A stretch of 61,470 bases of DNA from assembly GCA_041441465.1 (NCBI GenBank), contig JASDSY010000023.1:1-61470 (forward strand), in the 5' to 3' direction. The position numbers and the translations under genes are program-made. The DNA comes from JASDSY01 sp041441465 (GTDB taxonomy: Bacteria > Muiribacteriota > UBA9980). Positions 52,936 to 61,470 of the stretch are shown piece after piece; the stretch's first letter is position 1; every line of letters starts with the position of its first letter. Under the pieces are notes generated by a model, which saw only the letters and a program-made list of their open reading frames with translations, searched no databases and was not told the DNA's origin.

Positions 52936-55086
52936 ATGACTGATGTTAAAGTATCGATAGGCATAGAATTTTTGAACGCTTATTCACGGATTATGCATTC
53001 CGAGCAGAAGCGAGTGCGGGAATTTATCGAAAAATTTCGGGAAAATCCGCGATCTTCATCGATAAATTACGAGAAGATCCATGACATGAAGGATAAAAAC
53101 GTCAGGACCGTCAGGATAAACGAGGCGTATCGCGCGATAATATTAAATCCTGAGTTGGGAAATAATTACATTCTTGTCTGGGTTGACCATCACGACGAGG
53201 CCATGGACTGGGCCAGAAATAAGAAATTCGATATCAATAAATATACCGGCGCTATCGAAATACTTGACTATGAATTTATCGAAAAACTCAAGCAGGAAAA
53301 ATATCAAAATGATTATAGCCAGAAACCCCTTTTTCATTCGTTTAAAGACGAGGAACTTCTTATTTTCGGCGTTCCTGAAGTGCTGCTCGCGGCCGTCAGG
53401 AATGTAATGAACGAAAATTCACTCGATGAAATTTCGAAATATCTTCCCTCTGAAGCCGCCGAAGCGCTTTATTTTTTAGCGAGCGGCTATTCGGCGGAGC
53501 AAACTTTAAATGAGGTCGCCGCTAAGGTCAAAATAACAGGCGCAAAAAGCATTACGCCGATTGATGCCGGCGATTACGAAAAAGCCCTTGAAAATGAACA
53601 TACGCAGAAAAGATTCAGGGTTGTTGAGGATGCCGACGAGCTTAAGGAAATCCTCGACGCGCCTCTTGAAAAATGGCGTATATTCTTGCACCCGTCACAG
53701 AGAAAAATCGTGAAAATAAACGCTTCCGGGCCTGTTAAAGTATTGGGCGGCGCCGGTACCGGAAAAACCGTCGTCGCGATGCATAGGGCGAAATATCTTG
53801 CTGAAAATATATTTACAAAACCTGAAGATAAAATTCTTTTTACGACATATTCTAAAAGCCTCGCGGCAGATATCAAAAATAGCCTTGAAAAAATTTGTGC
53901 CCCTGAAATTATGTCGAGAATTGAAGTCACGAATATCGACTTGTGGGTTACCGCTTTTTTGAGGCGGCATGGCTATAATTTTCAGATTGTTAATGATGAA
54001 GATTTAAAATATTTTTGGGCGGAAGCGTTAAAATGCGCGCCGCCAGTTGAAGGTTTGGACGAAATTTTTTATCGCGATGAGTGGAAAAACGCTATTCAGT
54101 CAAATTCAGCTTATACTCTTGAAAAATATCTTAAAGTTACGCGCTTTAATTCCGGCCGGCGTTTGATGTCAGCAACTCGCCGGAAAATATGGCCGGTATT
54201 TGAAAAATTCATGGCCTTATTGAAGGAATCCTCCAGAACAGACCTTATTGAACTTACTCACGACGCGATTAAATATGTTGAAAATAACCCCGGCGAATTG
54301 AATTATAAGGCGGTTGTCGTTGACGAGGGCCAGGATATCGGCTCTGAATATTATAAACTTATCAGAAAATTGGCTCCGGCCGGCCATAATGATATATTTA
54401 TAACGGGCGACTGCCATCAGAAAATATACGATAACAGGGTAATACTCAGCCGCTGCGGAATAAAAATAAAAGGACAGCGCGTAAAAAAACTAACGCTTAA
54501 TTACAGGACAACCGAGGAAATTCGTAAATGGGCGCTTAAGCTCTTTGAGAATAAAGAAATCGGCGATATGGACGGCGGCGCTGATTTTCAAGAAGGTTAC
54601 CGCTCGCTCCTTCATGGGCCAGCCCCTGAAATATCAGGTTTTGATAATCAGGACAAGGAAATTGAATATATTATAAACCGCATTGGCGAACTTAAAAAGC
54701 AGGGCGTAAAATTGGAAAATATATGCATCGCCGCAAGAAAAAGTGAACTCGTTAACCGTTACCGCGAAAAAATTTCAGATGCCGGATTTTTGACTTTTTT
54801 AATATCGCGCGACGCGCTTGATAGTGAAAATTTTTCCGGCGTGAGGTTTTCCACGATGCACCGCGTTAAAGGCCTTGAATTTGACTATATATTCATAGTG
54901 TCCGCTAACAAAGGGATAATTCCTCTAAAAAAAGCGGTTGACTGCCATCTGGATGCTTTTAGCTGCAATGAAGCTGATTTGAGGGAACGCTCGCTTCTTT
55001 ACGTCGCCTCCACCAGAGCGAAAAAAGAAGTTTTTATTACTTATAACGGTGAAAAAAGCGAGTATTTGATTAATAACCAGGCGTGA
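52936..55086 (+). CDS. UvrD-like superfamily 1 helicase with RelE/ParE-like N-domain
   Basis: 716 residues from ATG 52936, after GGTGG; a TTG at 52885 lacks a ribosome binding site. The first ~95 residues (KNVRTVRINEAYRAIILNPE, LVWVDHHDEAMDWARN) resemble the RelE/ParE fold found at the N-terminus of one UvrD subfamily. Helicase motifs: Walker A GGAGTGKT (271-278), Ia FTTYSKSLAADI, II VDEGQD (DEGQD at 463-467), III GDCHQKIY, IV LNYRTT, V STMHRVKGLEF, VI LLYVASTRAKK. It likely works in DNA repair or in processing structured DNA. It has the duplicated promoter and is 28 bp before a WYL-like gene. Confidence 0.85.
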   Translation: MTDVKVSIGIEFLNAYSRIMHSEQKRVREFIEKFRENPRSSSINYEKIHDMKDKNVRTVRINEAYRAIILNPELGNNYILVWVDHHDEAMDWARNKKFDINKYTGAIEILDYEFIEKLKQEKYQNDYSQKPLFHSFKDEELLIFGVPEVLLAAVRNVMNENSLDEISKYLPSEAAEALYFLASGYSAEQTLNEVAAKVKITGAKSITPIDAGDYEKALENEHTQKRFRVVEDADELKEILDAPLEKWRIFLHPSQRKIVKINASGPVKVLGGAGTGKTVVAMHRAKYLAENIFTKPEDKILFTTYSKSLAADIKNSLEKICAPEIMSRIEVTNIDLWVTAFLRRHGYNFQIVNDEDLKYFWAEALKCAPPVEGLDEIFYRDEWKNAIQSNSAYTLEKYLKVTRFNSGRRLMSATRRKIWPVFEKFMALLKESSRTDLIELTHDAIKYVENNPGELNYKAVVVDEGQDIGSEYYKLIRKLAPAGHNDIFITGDCHQKIYDNRVILSRCGIKIKGQRVKKLTLNYRTTEEIRKWALKLFENKEIGDMDGGADFQEGYRSLLHGPAPEISGFDNQDKEIEYIINRIGELKKQGVKLENICIAARKSELVNRYREKISDAGFLTFLISRDALDSENFSGVRFSTMHRVKGLEFDYIFIVSANKGIIPLKKAVDCHLDAFSCNEADLRERSLLYVASTRAKKEVFITYNGEKSEYLINNQA

Positions 55087-55114
55087 TAATTATTTATAAG
55101 GTTGATGGTTGAAA

Positions 55115-55948
55115 ATGGAAGTAAAGAAAATAAGATTCACAATTCCGCAATTTGCTTATGACATTTTGATGAGCATGACGAAGTCTTTTAAAATAAGCAA
55201 AAACGGCCTTCTGAATATTATTCTTGAAAATTTCAGGGGCGCGCCGCAAAAAACATTCCAGAGAAGCTTAAACCGCGTTATACAATTTAACCTGAATGTC
55301 AAAAATAATAAAGACTATGAAGATTTTTTACTTAAAAATAAAATTGAGAATGAGTCTGAATTTTTTAGAAACCTTATCATATCTTACGCGAGCCTCGCGC
55401 CGCATAAACGCGAAATTATGGTACGCGGCGATATTTATGAAAAATTATCGGCGGCTATTGCGCGAAAAGTTACGGCAATCATTAAATTCCGAAACGAAGA
55501 ACGCGAGGTCGAGCCTTATTTTTTGGCTAACTCGCCAGAAGAAGCCTGCAACTACCTTTTTTGCTATTCCATTATGCACGATAGGTTCATAAATTATAAA
55601 CTTGGTAATATCAAGGATGTAAAAATTACCGATAATAACCAGTCCAGAAGAAATGAAGAATATATAAAAGATGTTCGCTCAAATTTCGATTCGTTCCTTT
55701 CACATGGAAAATATGTTAAAGTCCGCTTAACTTCCGATGGAGAAAAACAATACTATAAAGCTAAACACCTGCGCCCGCCTGTTATAAAAAAATTCGGCGG
55801 CGGTGTCTATTTATTCGAATGCTCCGAGGCTAAAGCTAAATTATACTTCCCGCAGTTTATGCAAAATGCCGAAATATTGGAACCGCTGAAACTTCGCGGC
55901 TGGTTTAAAAAAATGTTCGAAGAGGCAAATGCTAACTATAAAAACTGA
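55115..55948 (+). CDS. WYL-like domain protein with ribbon-helix-helix-like N-terminus
   Basis: 277 residues from ATG 55115. KKIRFTIPQFAYDILMSMTK at the N-terminus could be a ribbon-helix-helix DNA-binding element. Residues ~100-275 follow a WYL layout: AIIKFRNEEREVEPYFLAN, NYLFCYSIMHDRFINYKLGNI (shown in parts), and a C-terminal segment LYFPQFMQNAEILEPLKLR like the WYL extension. WYL proteins sense ligands or nucleic acids and often regulate defence genes. The match is based on motif order only. It is co-transcribed with the UvrD-like helicase. Confidence 0.6.
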   Translation: MEVKKIRFTIPQFAYDILMSMTKSFKISKNGLLNIILENFRGAPQKTFQRSLNRVIQFNLNVKNNKDYEDFLLKNKIENESEFFRNLIISYASLAPHKREIMVRGDIYEKLSAAIARKVTAIIKFRNEEREVEPYFLANSPEEACNYLFCYSIMHDRFINYKLGNIKDVKITDNNQSRRNEEYIKDVRSNFDSFLSHGKYVKVRLTSDGEKQYYKAKHLRPPVIKKFGGGVYLFECSEAKAKLYFPQFMQNAEILEPLKLRGWFKKMFEEANANYKN

Positions 55949-55976
55949 TGTTCTAATTTAAGCTAATTTTTTTGTC

Positions 55977-56388
55977 AGGGGGCGGCAAAGGAATTATTCC
56001 TTTCCGCCCCCTTGAAACCCCCACCCATCCTGCTTCTTTTTTCTTTTAAAAAAACTAAAATTTTTGAACATATATTAGAGTCAAAAAATATTTTTGCAGG
56101 GACATCTCGGAAGCGGCAGAGCCAGGGATGGCGAGAGCTGCTGAGAGTAAGCGGCGAAAATCCAGGAAGGATTTTCGAACGCGGTCCCGAAAAAATCTTT
56201 TTGACGGCACGCTTACTTTGCGGGCATTTGGCAATCGGCCACGTGTATTTTTGGGCAATTATAACTTGCAGTTTGCGGCCGAAGGGATTCTTTCAATGGC
56301 CTCATTAAAAACAACGGTAGATATAGCCGGGATTAAAAAAGGGGTTCGGGGGAAATCAAAGGGGCCTTGCTCCTTTGTGTCCCCCGAA
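55977..56388. repeat. Composite palindromic repeat, copy 3
   Basis: 412 bp. Left hairpin GGGGGCGG...CCGCCCCC (55977-56012), then CCCCCACCCATCCTGCT; right hairpin TTCGGGGG...CCCCCGAA (56345-56388, inner CAAAGG/CCTTTG) preceded by GGTAGATATAGCCGGGATT. Middle arms are GGCAATCGGCCACG and TTTGCGGCCGAAGG. It also contains the CTGAGAGTAAGCG hairpin module. Its ends are the reverse complement of those of copy 1. Confidence 0.85.
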
Positions 56389-56493
56389 GAAGAATTAGAG
56401 TACATTTAGAAATACAAACTATGAGCTTATCATTAGCAAATAATGATGTTTATGTGTGAAGATAATAGAATATAGAAAAAAAATATAAAAAAC

Positions 56494-56522
56494 TTGAAAA
56501 TAAGTGTATATAGTTGTAAAAT
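56494..56522 (+). promoter_or_regulatory. Promoter for the exonuclease-helicase gene
   Basis: TTGAAA (56494-56499), 17-bp spacer, TAAAAT (56517-56522). Confidence 0.6.
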
Positions 56523-56586
56523 AATATGGGGTAAAAATTGACTTTAATAGTGATATTTTAGAGCAAAAGCTAGAAACGGGCCTTAA

Positions 56587-59421
56587 ATGGGAAAGTATAT
56601 AGTAAATAATGAGTTGACGATAAGCTTCTGGGATAAGTTTCCCGGAAAGATCGTATTTATGGATTATGAGACGACCGGAATTAATTTTGATACCGATCAG
56701 ATCATTGAAATTGGTTTATTCGCGCTGAACGGCAATCGGGCAGGCGATGAGTATGGCACGCTTATAAATCCTGAGGTTCCTATTCCACCAAAGATTACTT
56801 CTATAACTGGAATAAATAGCGATATGACAGCTTCTGCTCCGCTTCTCGGTTCACAGACAGGGGTGTTTGAAAAGTTTGTTGACGGCGCGGTTGTATTTGC
56901 GCATAACGCTGATTTTGAAAGAAATTTCACGGGCCGTGATTTTAAGGGCGCGAATGTTTTAGAATTTATTGATACTTGCGATATCGCGATGCTTTTAATG
57001 CCTAATTTGAAATATTTTAACCTCGAGAAGATATTGAACCACTTTAATATAAAGGAAACCGAAGACCACCGCGCGCTTATCGACGCGAAAGATACATATT
57101 ACGCCTTGAATTATATAATCGATGACGTCGTTTCGAATTATGATTATTCATATTTGAAAAAAATATGCGAACGTGCCGATGAATGTCTCAATAAGCCGAC
57201 GGCCGAATTTTTTAAGATATTGCATGACGTTTATGTTTATGAGAATAAGGTGGAAACCGGTGCTGGCGAAAAAAGACAGGATATGGTTAAGGCCGGACGT
57301 AAAGGCAAGGGCAAAGTCAAAAGCGGCGAATTAAATAAGGGATTCGAACAGGAATGTTTTGATTTCGCGCCGGCGCCCGGACTTAAGGAATCGATCGCCG
57401 CTGTTTGTAACCGCGACGACGAATTCGACGTTAAAACGCAGCAGCACGTGGTCGAGAATATAATTAAAGCGTTTAATGAAGAAAAATACGTGTTTATTGA
57501 AATGCCCTATCAATCAAACAGAATTGAATGTTTATTGTACGGTGCGATGTTATATTCAAAAAATCATCATGAGAACGTTCTTGTCATAGAGCCTGAAAAT
57601 ACGTGCGTTGAGCAAATCGCTAAAAAACATATCCCGGAAATGTCCGGTTCGTTTGATAACAATGGTTTTTTTATATTGAAAAACCCTGAAAATTATTTAT
57701 GCAAGACTAAATTTAATGAGTTTAAAAATAACGCTAAGACGCAGCGCGAGAAATTTTTGAGCGTATATCTGGATTGCTACCTCGAAAAGGCAATTGACGG
57801 AGACCTCGAAAACGTTTCGCCGTTTTTGCTTAATAAATATCCTGAGCTTAAAGAAAAATTTGAGTATATAAAATCATCGGCGCTTCACTGTAATCGAAAT
57901 AACTGCAAGCATTATAAGGATTGCTATTTCATGTCGGCGCTCCAGAAAAGCTCTAAAGCACGTGTAATCGTTGCGCCGTTTTCAGTTTACCTAAAATGGC
58001 AGGAATGTTTTGGCGGCAAAAATCTGAACATAAATAAGCTCATTATCGATCAGGCGCATAAGATCGAGGATGTTTTTTCTGAAGCAATGGCTTCTAAATT
58101 TTGCGCGGCCGAAGTCTTAAATATTTTGAATGAAGCCGAATTATTTTTTAAATCAAATGACGCGTTTAAAAAAGGATTTTCCGGGGATTCGGTGAAATGC
58201 GGGTTAATTATTGAAAATATAAAAAAATACGCTTCGGATTTTTTTGAATACGGCCTTATGCTTTGCGAGCAGGCGCAGGGCGATGTCGATTACAGCGGCA
58301 AAGTAAATACGGTAGTAATGCTCGAGAGAGTATTCGAGGATACGCTTTCGCAGGAGTTATTTCTCGAGAAATTGATTAATTTTTCAATTTATATGAAACT
58401 TCTGTCTGAGACGCTCGAGAAGATATTCGCTGAGTTTGTGAAAAAGCAGGATAAAACGCAGGAAGAATATGAAATATTATGCTCGGTCAATAAGTATTAT
58501 AAAGAATCGGAGCGGTTCTGGAAGACATTTATAAAAATTTTACATGTGACGAATTCGTCATATAGCGCTTATGTTAAGTATGATATTAACCAGAAAGAAT
58601 GGTTTTTTTACGCAGAGCCGTTTGATATAGGCCGTATGCTCGCGCAAAGTTTATTCACTGAAAACAAAAGCATTGTTTTTGTGTCGTCGGCGTTTTCGGT
58701 TAATACAAGTTATGACTTCATAAAATGGGTGCTCGGGCTTCATAAATCGAAAAATCTTGAAATCAGGAATGCGCACCGCAACGCTAATTTTTATCCGCAC
58801 AGCCTTCTTATTCCAAAGGAAATGCCGGAGTTTAATACGCGCAATGTCGCGCCGTTCATTTTGAAATTAAGCGATATGATATTGAAAATTGCCTCGAAAA
58901 AAAGCGGCAAGATGATGGTTTTGTTTAGCTCGATCGACAGGATGAACCAGGTTTATAAAAATATTTATGAAAGCCTTTGTAAGCTCGGGATAATGTGCCT
59001 GTGCCAGCATTCGGACGGCGGGAAATATAAAATCCTGGAACGCTTAAAAAAGGCGGCAAATTGCGTGGTGCTCGGCTCGCAGAGTTTTATGGATTATTCC
59101 GATATCGATGACGAGGCGATAAATACGCTTATAATCGAAAAACTGCCATTCCCGTTTTTTGACGATCCTAAAATACAGCTTCGCAAGCGATTTACGGCGC
59201 GAAGCGGCAGGCTCGAGTTTGAGGATTATATATTGCCGAAAACGATATTAAAATTAAAGCAGACTATAGGGCGTATTAAAAGCAAAAAATCAGGCGAAGG
59301 CCTTTTAGTTATCGCCGATTCGAAGCTTATAAACGCGAATTACCTCGACGATGTTTTTAACTCTATGCCGTTGACTAATATTTATTATACGTTTGAAGAA
59401 TACTGGAGGGACCAAAATTAA
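56587..59421 (+). CDS. DEDDh exonuclease fused to a DinG-like helicase with lost Walker A
   Basis: 944 residues. Residues ~20-190 are a complete DnaQ-type exonuclease: D26 and E28 (MDYETTG), D109 (HNADFE), H161 and D166 (DHRALIDAKD). The rest follows DinG: four cysteines C372, C435, C440 and C446 with the Fe-S spacing of the family, motif III VFVSSAFS, and KLKQTIGRIKS near the end. However, the Walker A position reads IEMPYQSNRIE (~304-313) with no GK(S/T), the DEAH box is DQAH (488-491), and motif VI has lost one arginine. ATP-driven unwinding is therefore unlikely, while DNA binding and 3'-5' exonuclease activity seem intact. Its stop codon overlaps the next start. Confidence 0.85.
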   Translation: MGKYIVNNELTISFWDKFPGKIVFMDYETTGINFDTDQIIEIGLFALNGNRAGDEYGTLINPEVPIPPKITSITGINSDMTASAPLLGSQTGVFEKFVDGAVVFAHNADFERNFTGRDFKGANVLEFIDTCDIAMLLMPNLKYFNLEKILNHFNIKETEDHRALIDAKDTYYALNYIIDDVVSNYDYSYLKKICERADECLNKPTAEFFKILHDVYVYENKVETGAGEKRQDMVKAGRKGKGKVKSGELNKGFEQECFDFAPAPGLKESIAAVCNRDDEFDVKTQQHVVENIIKAFNEEKYVFIEMPYQSNRIECLLYGAMLYSKNHHENVLVIEPENTCVEQIAKKHIPEMSGSFDNNGFFILKNPENYLCKTKFNEFKNNAKTQREKFLSVYLDCYLEKAIDGDLENVSPFLLNKYPELKEKFEYIKSSALHCNRNNCKHYKDCYFMSALQKSSKARVIVAPFSVYLKWQECFGGKNLNINKLIIDQAHKIEDVFSEAMASKFCAAEVLNILNEAELFFKSNDAFKKGFSGDSVKCGLIIENIKKYASDFFEYGLMLCEQAQGDVDYSGKVNTVVMLERVFEDTLSQELFLEKLINFSIYMKLLSETLEKIFAEFVKKQDKTQEEYEILCSVNKYYKESERFWKTFIKILHVTNSSYSAYVKYDINQKEWFFYAEPFDIGRMLAQSLFTENKSIVFVSSAFSVNTSYDFIKWVLGLHKSKNLEIRNAHRNANFYPHSLLIPKEMPEFNTRNVAPFILKLSDMILKIASKKSGKMMVLFSSIDRMNQVYKNIYESLCKLGIMCLCQHSDGGKYKILERLKKAANCVVLGSQSFMDYSDIDDEAINTLIIEKLPFPFFDDPKIQLRKRFTARSGRLEFEDYILPKTILKLKQTIGRIKSKKSGEGLLVIADSKLINANYLDDVFNSMPLTNIYYTFEEYWRDQN

Positions 59422-61246
59422 TACTTTCGAATATATACTACAAAATGTTGAAAAACCGCAGCAATATATCGGGCTCGAATATAATTTGAAACCGAAGGAT
59501 GGCGTATTAAAACGGCCGGACTGTGTTAAATTTTTACTCTCGTTTCCTGATACTTATGAAATCGGCATGTCGAATTTCGCGGGTAAAATTTTATATGAGA
59601 TACTCGATAATGTTGAATATGTGGCTGCCGACAGGGCATTTGTGCCGCTTGACGATTATGCCGGGCTATTGAAAAAATTTAATTATCCGCTTACTTCTTT
59701 GAATTATAAAATTCCGGTCAAAGATTTCGATGTTGTCGGCTTTACGCTTGAATATGAGCTTAATTTTTCGAATATGGTACATTTTCTTGATCTGGCTGGT
59801 ATTCCGCTGCTTGCGAAAGAGCGCGGCGAAAATGCGCCGATAATAATAGCCGGCGGTTCGGCATGCGTAAATCCCGAGCCGGTAGCTGATTTTGTGGATG
59901 TGTTTTTCATAGGTGACGGCGAGCCGGCGCTTCTGGACATATCTGAAACGGTAAAACTCGCCAAAGAAAAAGGTATGAAGCGCGAAGAGATATTAATTGA
60001 GCTTTCAAAAATTGACGGCGCTTATGTTCCGGCTTTTTATGAGCCGGTTTATGATGAAACCGGAAATCAGACTGGGCTTAAGCCTTTAAAGGATTTTGTT
60101 AAAGATAAAATCAGAATGCGTGTAGTTACTGATCTTAATGATTGCAAACACCCGGTACGGTTTTTGGTGCCGAATTTCGAAACGGTTTTTAACAGGGGTA
60201 TCGCTGAAATTGCCAGAGGCTGCGTTAACGCGTGCAGATTCTGCCAGGCCGGTTTTATATACAGGCCTTACCGCGAGAGAAACGCCGAGAGCCTGAAACA
60301 AATTTTACGGGACCTTATAACCAACACAGGTTATTCAGAGCTTTCGCTTAATTCGCTTTCCGCCACCGATTATCCTGAACTTTTTGAGTTAATAGATTAT
60401 GTCTTGAATTTGAATAAGGATAAGAAATTCTGCGATGCTCTTTTTTCGGTATCGCTGCCGTCGCAGCGCATTTCGACGTTTACGGTAAAACTTGCCGAAG
60501 CGTTGAAGCAGAACAGAAAGTCCGGCCTGACCTTCGCTCCTGAGGCGGGTTCGCAAAGGATGCGCGATATCATAAACAAAAATGTCAGCGCGGACGATCT
60601 TTTTAATACGGTTGACGCGGCGCTTAACGCCGGATATAAGCTTATTAAGCTGTATTTTATGATAGGGCTGCCGTTTGAGACCGATGATGACTTGAAAGAA
60701 ATAGCGGAACTTGTTGCTAAAATTAACGGCATGGCGCGTGAGCGGAAAGTAAAATTTTTCGACGTTAATATAACGTTTTCGACTTTTGTCCCGAAGCCGC
60801 ACACGCCTTTTCAGTGGGCGGATAAGATCAGTGAAGACGAGATAATCCGCAGGCAGTTGCTATTAAAGAATGAAATCAAAAGATTCAGAAATGTGGCGAT
60901 GAAATTTACGAACGGCAATATAACGGCGCTCGAGGCGGCATTCGCGCGCGGCTCAAGAAAGCTCGGAAGCGTGCTTGTTAACGCGAACAGGCTCGGTTGC
61001 AGGTTCGATGCGTGGGATGACAGGCTCGACATAAAAAAATGGCAGCAGGCGTTTTCGGAATCCGGGATGAATATGTTCGAATATGCGTCAAGAAAAATAG
61101 GCATTGACGATTTTCTGCCGTGGTCAGTTGTCGATATAGGCGTAAATCCTAATTACCTGAAAAATGAATTAAAAAAAGCATCTGAAGTTGTGACTACCGA
61201 AAAGTGCGACCCTAAAATTTGCAGGCGCTGCGGCGTATGCAAATAG
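59417..61246 (+). CDS. TIGR03960-type B12-binding-like radical SAM protein, apparent ATT start
   Basis: 609 residues from ATT 59417. It has the family N-terminus (VEKPQQYIGLEYN, FPDTYEIGMSN), a B12-like Rossmann region (AGGSACVNPEPVADFVD), and the radical SAM cluster motif C269, C273, C276 in RGCVNACRFCQAG. C-terminal cysteines (CDPKICRRCGVC) may hold a second centre. The family is often linked to tRNA or ribosome-related modification, but no substrate is proven. GGAGGG (59405-59410) lies six bases before ATT, whose bases overlap the upstream TAA stop (ATTAA). The nearest alternative, TTG 59393, has no ribosome binding site. Confidence 0.9.
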   Translation: MNTFEYILQNVEKPQQYIGLEYNLKPKDGVLKRPDCVKFLLSFPDTYEIGMSNFAGKILYEILDNVEYVAADRAFVPLDDYAGLLKKFNYPLTSLNYKIPVKDFDVVGFTLEYELNFSNMVHFLDLAGIPLLAKERGENAPIIIAGGSACVNPEPVADFVDVFFIGDGEPALLDISETVKLAKEKGMKREEILIELSKIDGAYVPAFYEPVYDETGNQTGLKPLKDFVKDKIRMRVVTDLNDCKHPVRFLVPNFETVFNRGIAEIARGCVNACRFCQAGFIYRPYRERNAESLKQILRDLITNTGYSELSLNSLSATDYPELFELIDYVLNLNKDKKFCDALFSVSLPSQRISTFTVKLAEALKQNRKSGLTFAPEAGSQRMRDIINKNVSADDLFNTVDAALNAGYKLIKLYFMIGLPFETDDDLKEIAELVAKINGMARERKVKFFDVNITFSTFVPKPHTPFQWADKISEDEIIRRQLLLKNEIKRFRNVAMKFTNGNITALEAAFARGSRKLGSVLVNANRLGCRFDAWDDRLDIKKWQQAFSESGMNMFEYASRKIGIDDFLPWSVVDIGVNPNYLKNELKKASEVVTTEKCDPKICRRCGVCK

Positions 61247-61417
61247 TTCTACATAATGACAAGTATTTTTTAATGCACGGCGGAGTTATAAGAGAATGAA
61301 TTTATAGAAACAGCTTGTATATTGAAATTAATTTAACTATGCCGTGATAGATAAATTAGAAATTTATAATGTGCTAAATTTATTGAAATTAATAATATTA
61401 TAATGTTATGAAATCAA

Positions 61418-61470
61418 GAGACCGTGTGAAATTATTTCCATCATTTTAGTTAAAAATAAAAAAAATCTAA
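61418..61470. other. Possible left end of another MITE/IS element
   Basis: GAGACCGTGTGAAATTATTT resembles the left end of the 45729 element (GAGACTGTGTGAAAT) and runs to the window edge. The 61247-61417 stretch before it shows no gene. Confidence 0.4.

Larger units (their letters stand above)
55949..56586. other. Intergenic region carrying palindromic repeat copy 3
   Basis: It holds repeat copy 3 (55977-56388) and the promoter at 56494-56522. The short frames between 56012 and 56409 lie inside the repeat and are not supported as genes. Confidence 0.6.

Noticed and set aside
56012..56409. Overlapping 67-98 codon frames
   Set aside because: They lie inside palindromic repeat copy 3 and their predicted proteins are low-quality, Arg-rich translations of hairpins.
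59393..59395. TTG as the start of the radical SAM protein
   Set aside because: No ribosome binding site upstream; it would place GGAGGG inside the coding sequence.

Overview
The window is A+T-rich DNA with densely packed bacterial genes. It suggests an anaerobic or microaerophilic bacterium from a poorly characterised lineage. It makes peptidoglycan (MurB) and exports many proteins through standard signal peptides. It carries rubredoxin plus ferritin, a TIGR03960-type radical SAM protein, a classical transaldolase and a secreted starch-type glycosidase. No rRNA is present and I cannot name the phylum from sequence alone. Promoters are strikingly uniform: good -35/-10 pairs with 17-bp spacers precede many units. 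Two genes appear to start at ATT codons placed 6 nt after a GGAGGG ribosome binding site.

Layout. 1-7530: 3' part of a giant secreted repeat protein. 7.6-10.9 kb: small exported helical protein, RCK-type K+ channel, two HAD phosphatases. 11.2-14.9 kb (minus): exported Gly-rich repeat protein, murB, flavin reductase-like protein. 15.0-16.3 kb: tRNA-Asn and transaldolase. 16.4-16.9 kb: first copy of a composite palindromic repeat, then a Nudix hydrolase. 17.7-21.0 kb: secreted GH13 enzyme and a TVP38/VTT membrane protein. 21.1-21.8 kb (minus): ferritin-rubredoxin operon. 22.1-33.1 kb: lipoyl/SBHM-like protein, response regulator, a catalytically dead clostripain-like protein with a VWA-like partner, prepilin-like and membrane proteins, and a DinG-family helicase. 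33.1-35.5 kb: second palindromic repeat and four small genes, one GIY-YIG-like.

The accessory island (35.8-52.6 kb) is the most interesting part. A co-directional set encodes a dynamin-like GTPase with an S1-like tail, a second dynamin-like GTPase, a patatin phospholipase fused to a third dynamin-like GTPase, a TerB-like/FGE fusion and two further TerB-like paralogues. Then comes a three-level nest of insertion sequences (IS3 inside IS256 inside a decayed IS4-like element) and two EcsC-like proteins. I infer a membrane-surveillance or membrane-attack (defence-like) system. A 65-bp near-identical direct repeat carrying a complete promoter flanks the island: one copy drives the GTPase genes, the other lies before the next helicase gene.

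52.9-61.2 kb: UvrD-like helicase with a RelE/ParE-like N-domain, a WYL-like protein, third palindromic repeat, a DEDDh exonuclease fused to a DinG-like helicase that has lost its Walker A motif, and a TIGR03960 radical SAM protein translationally coupled to it.
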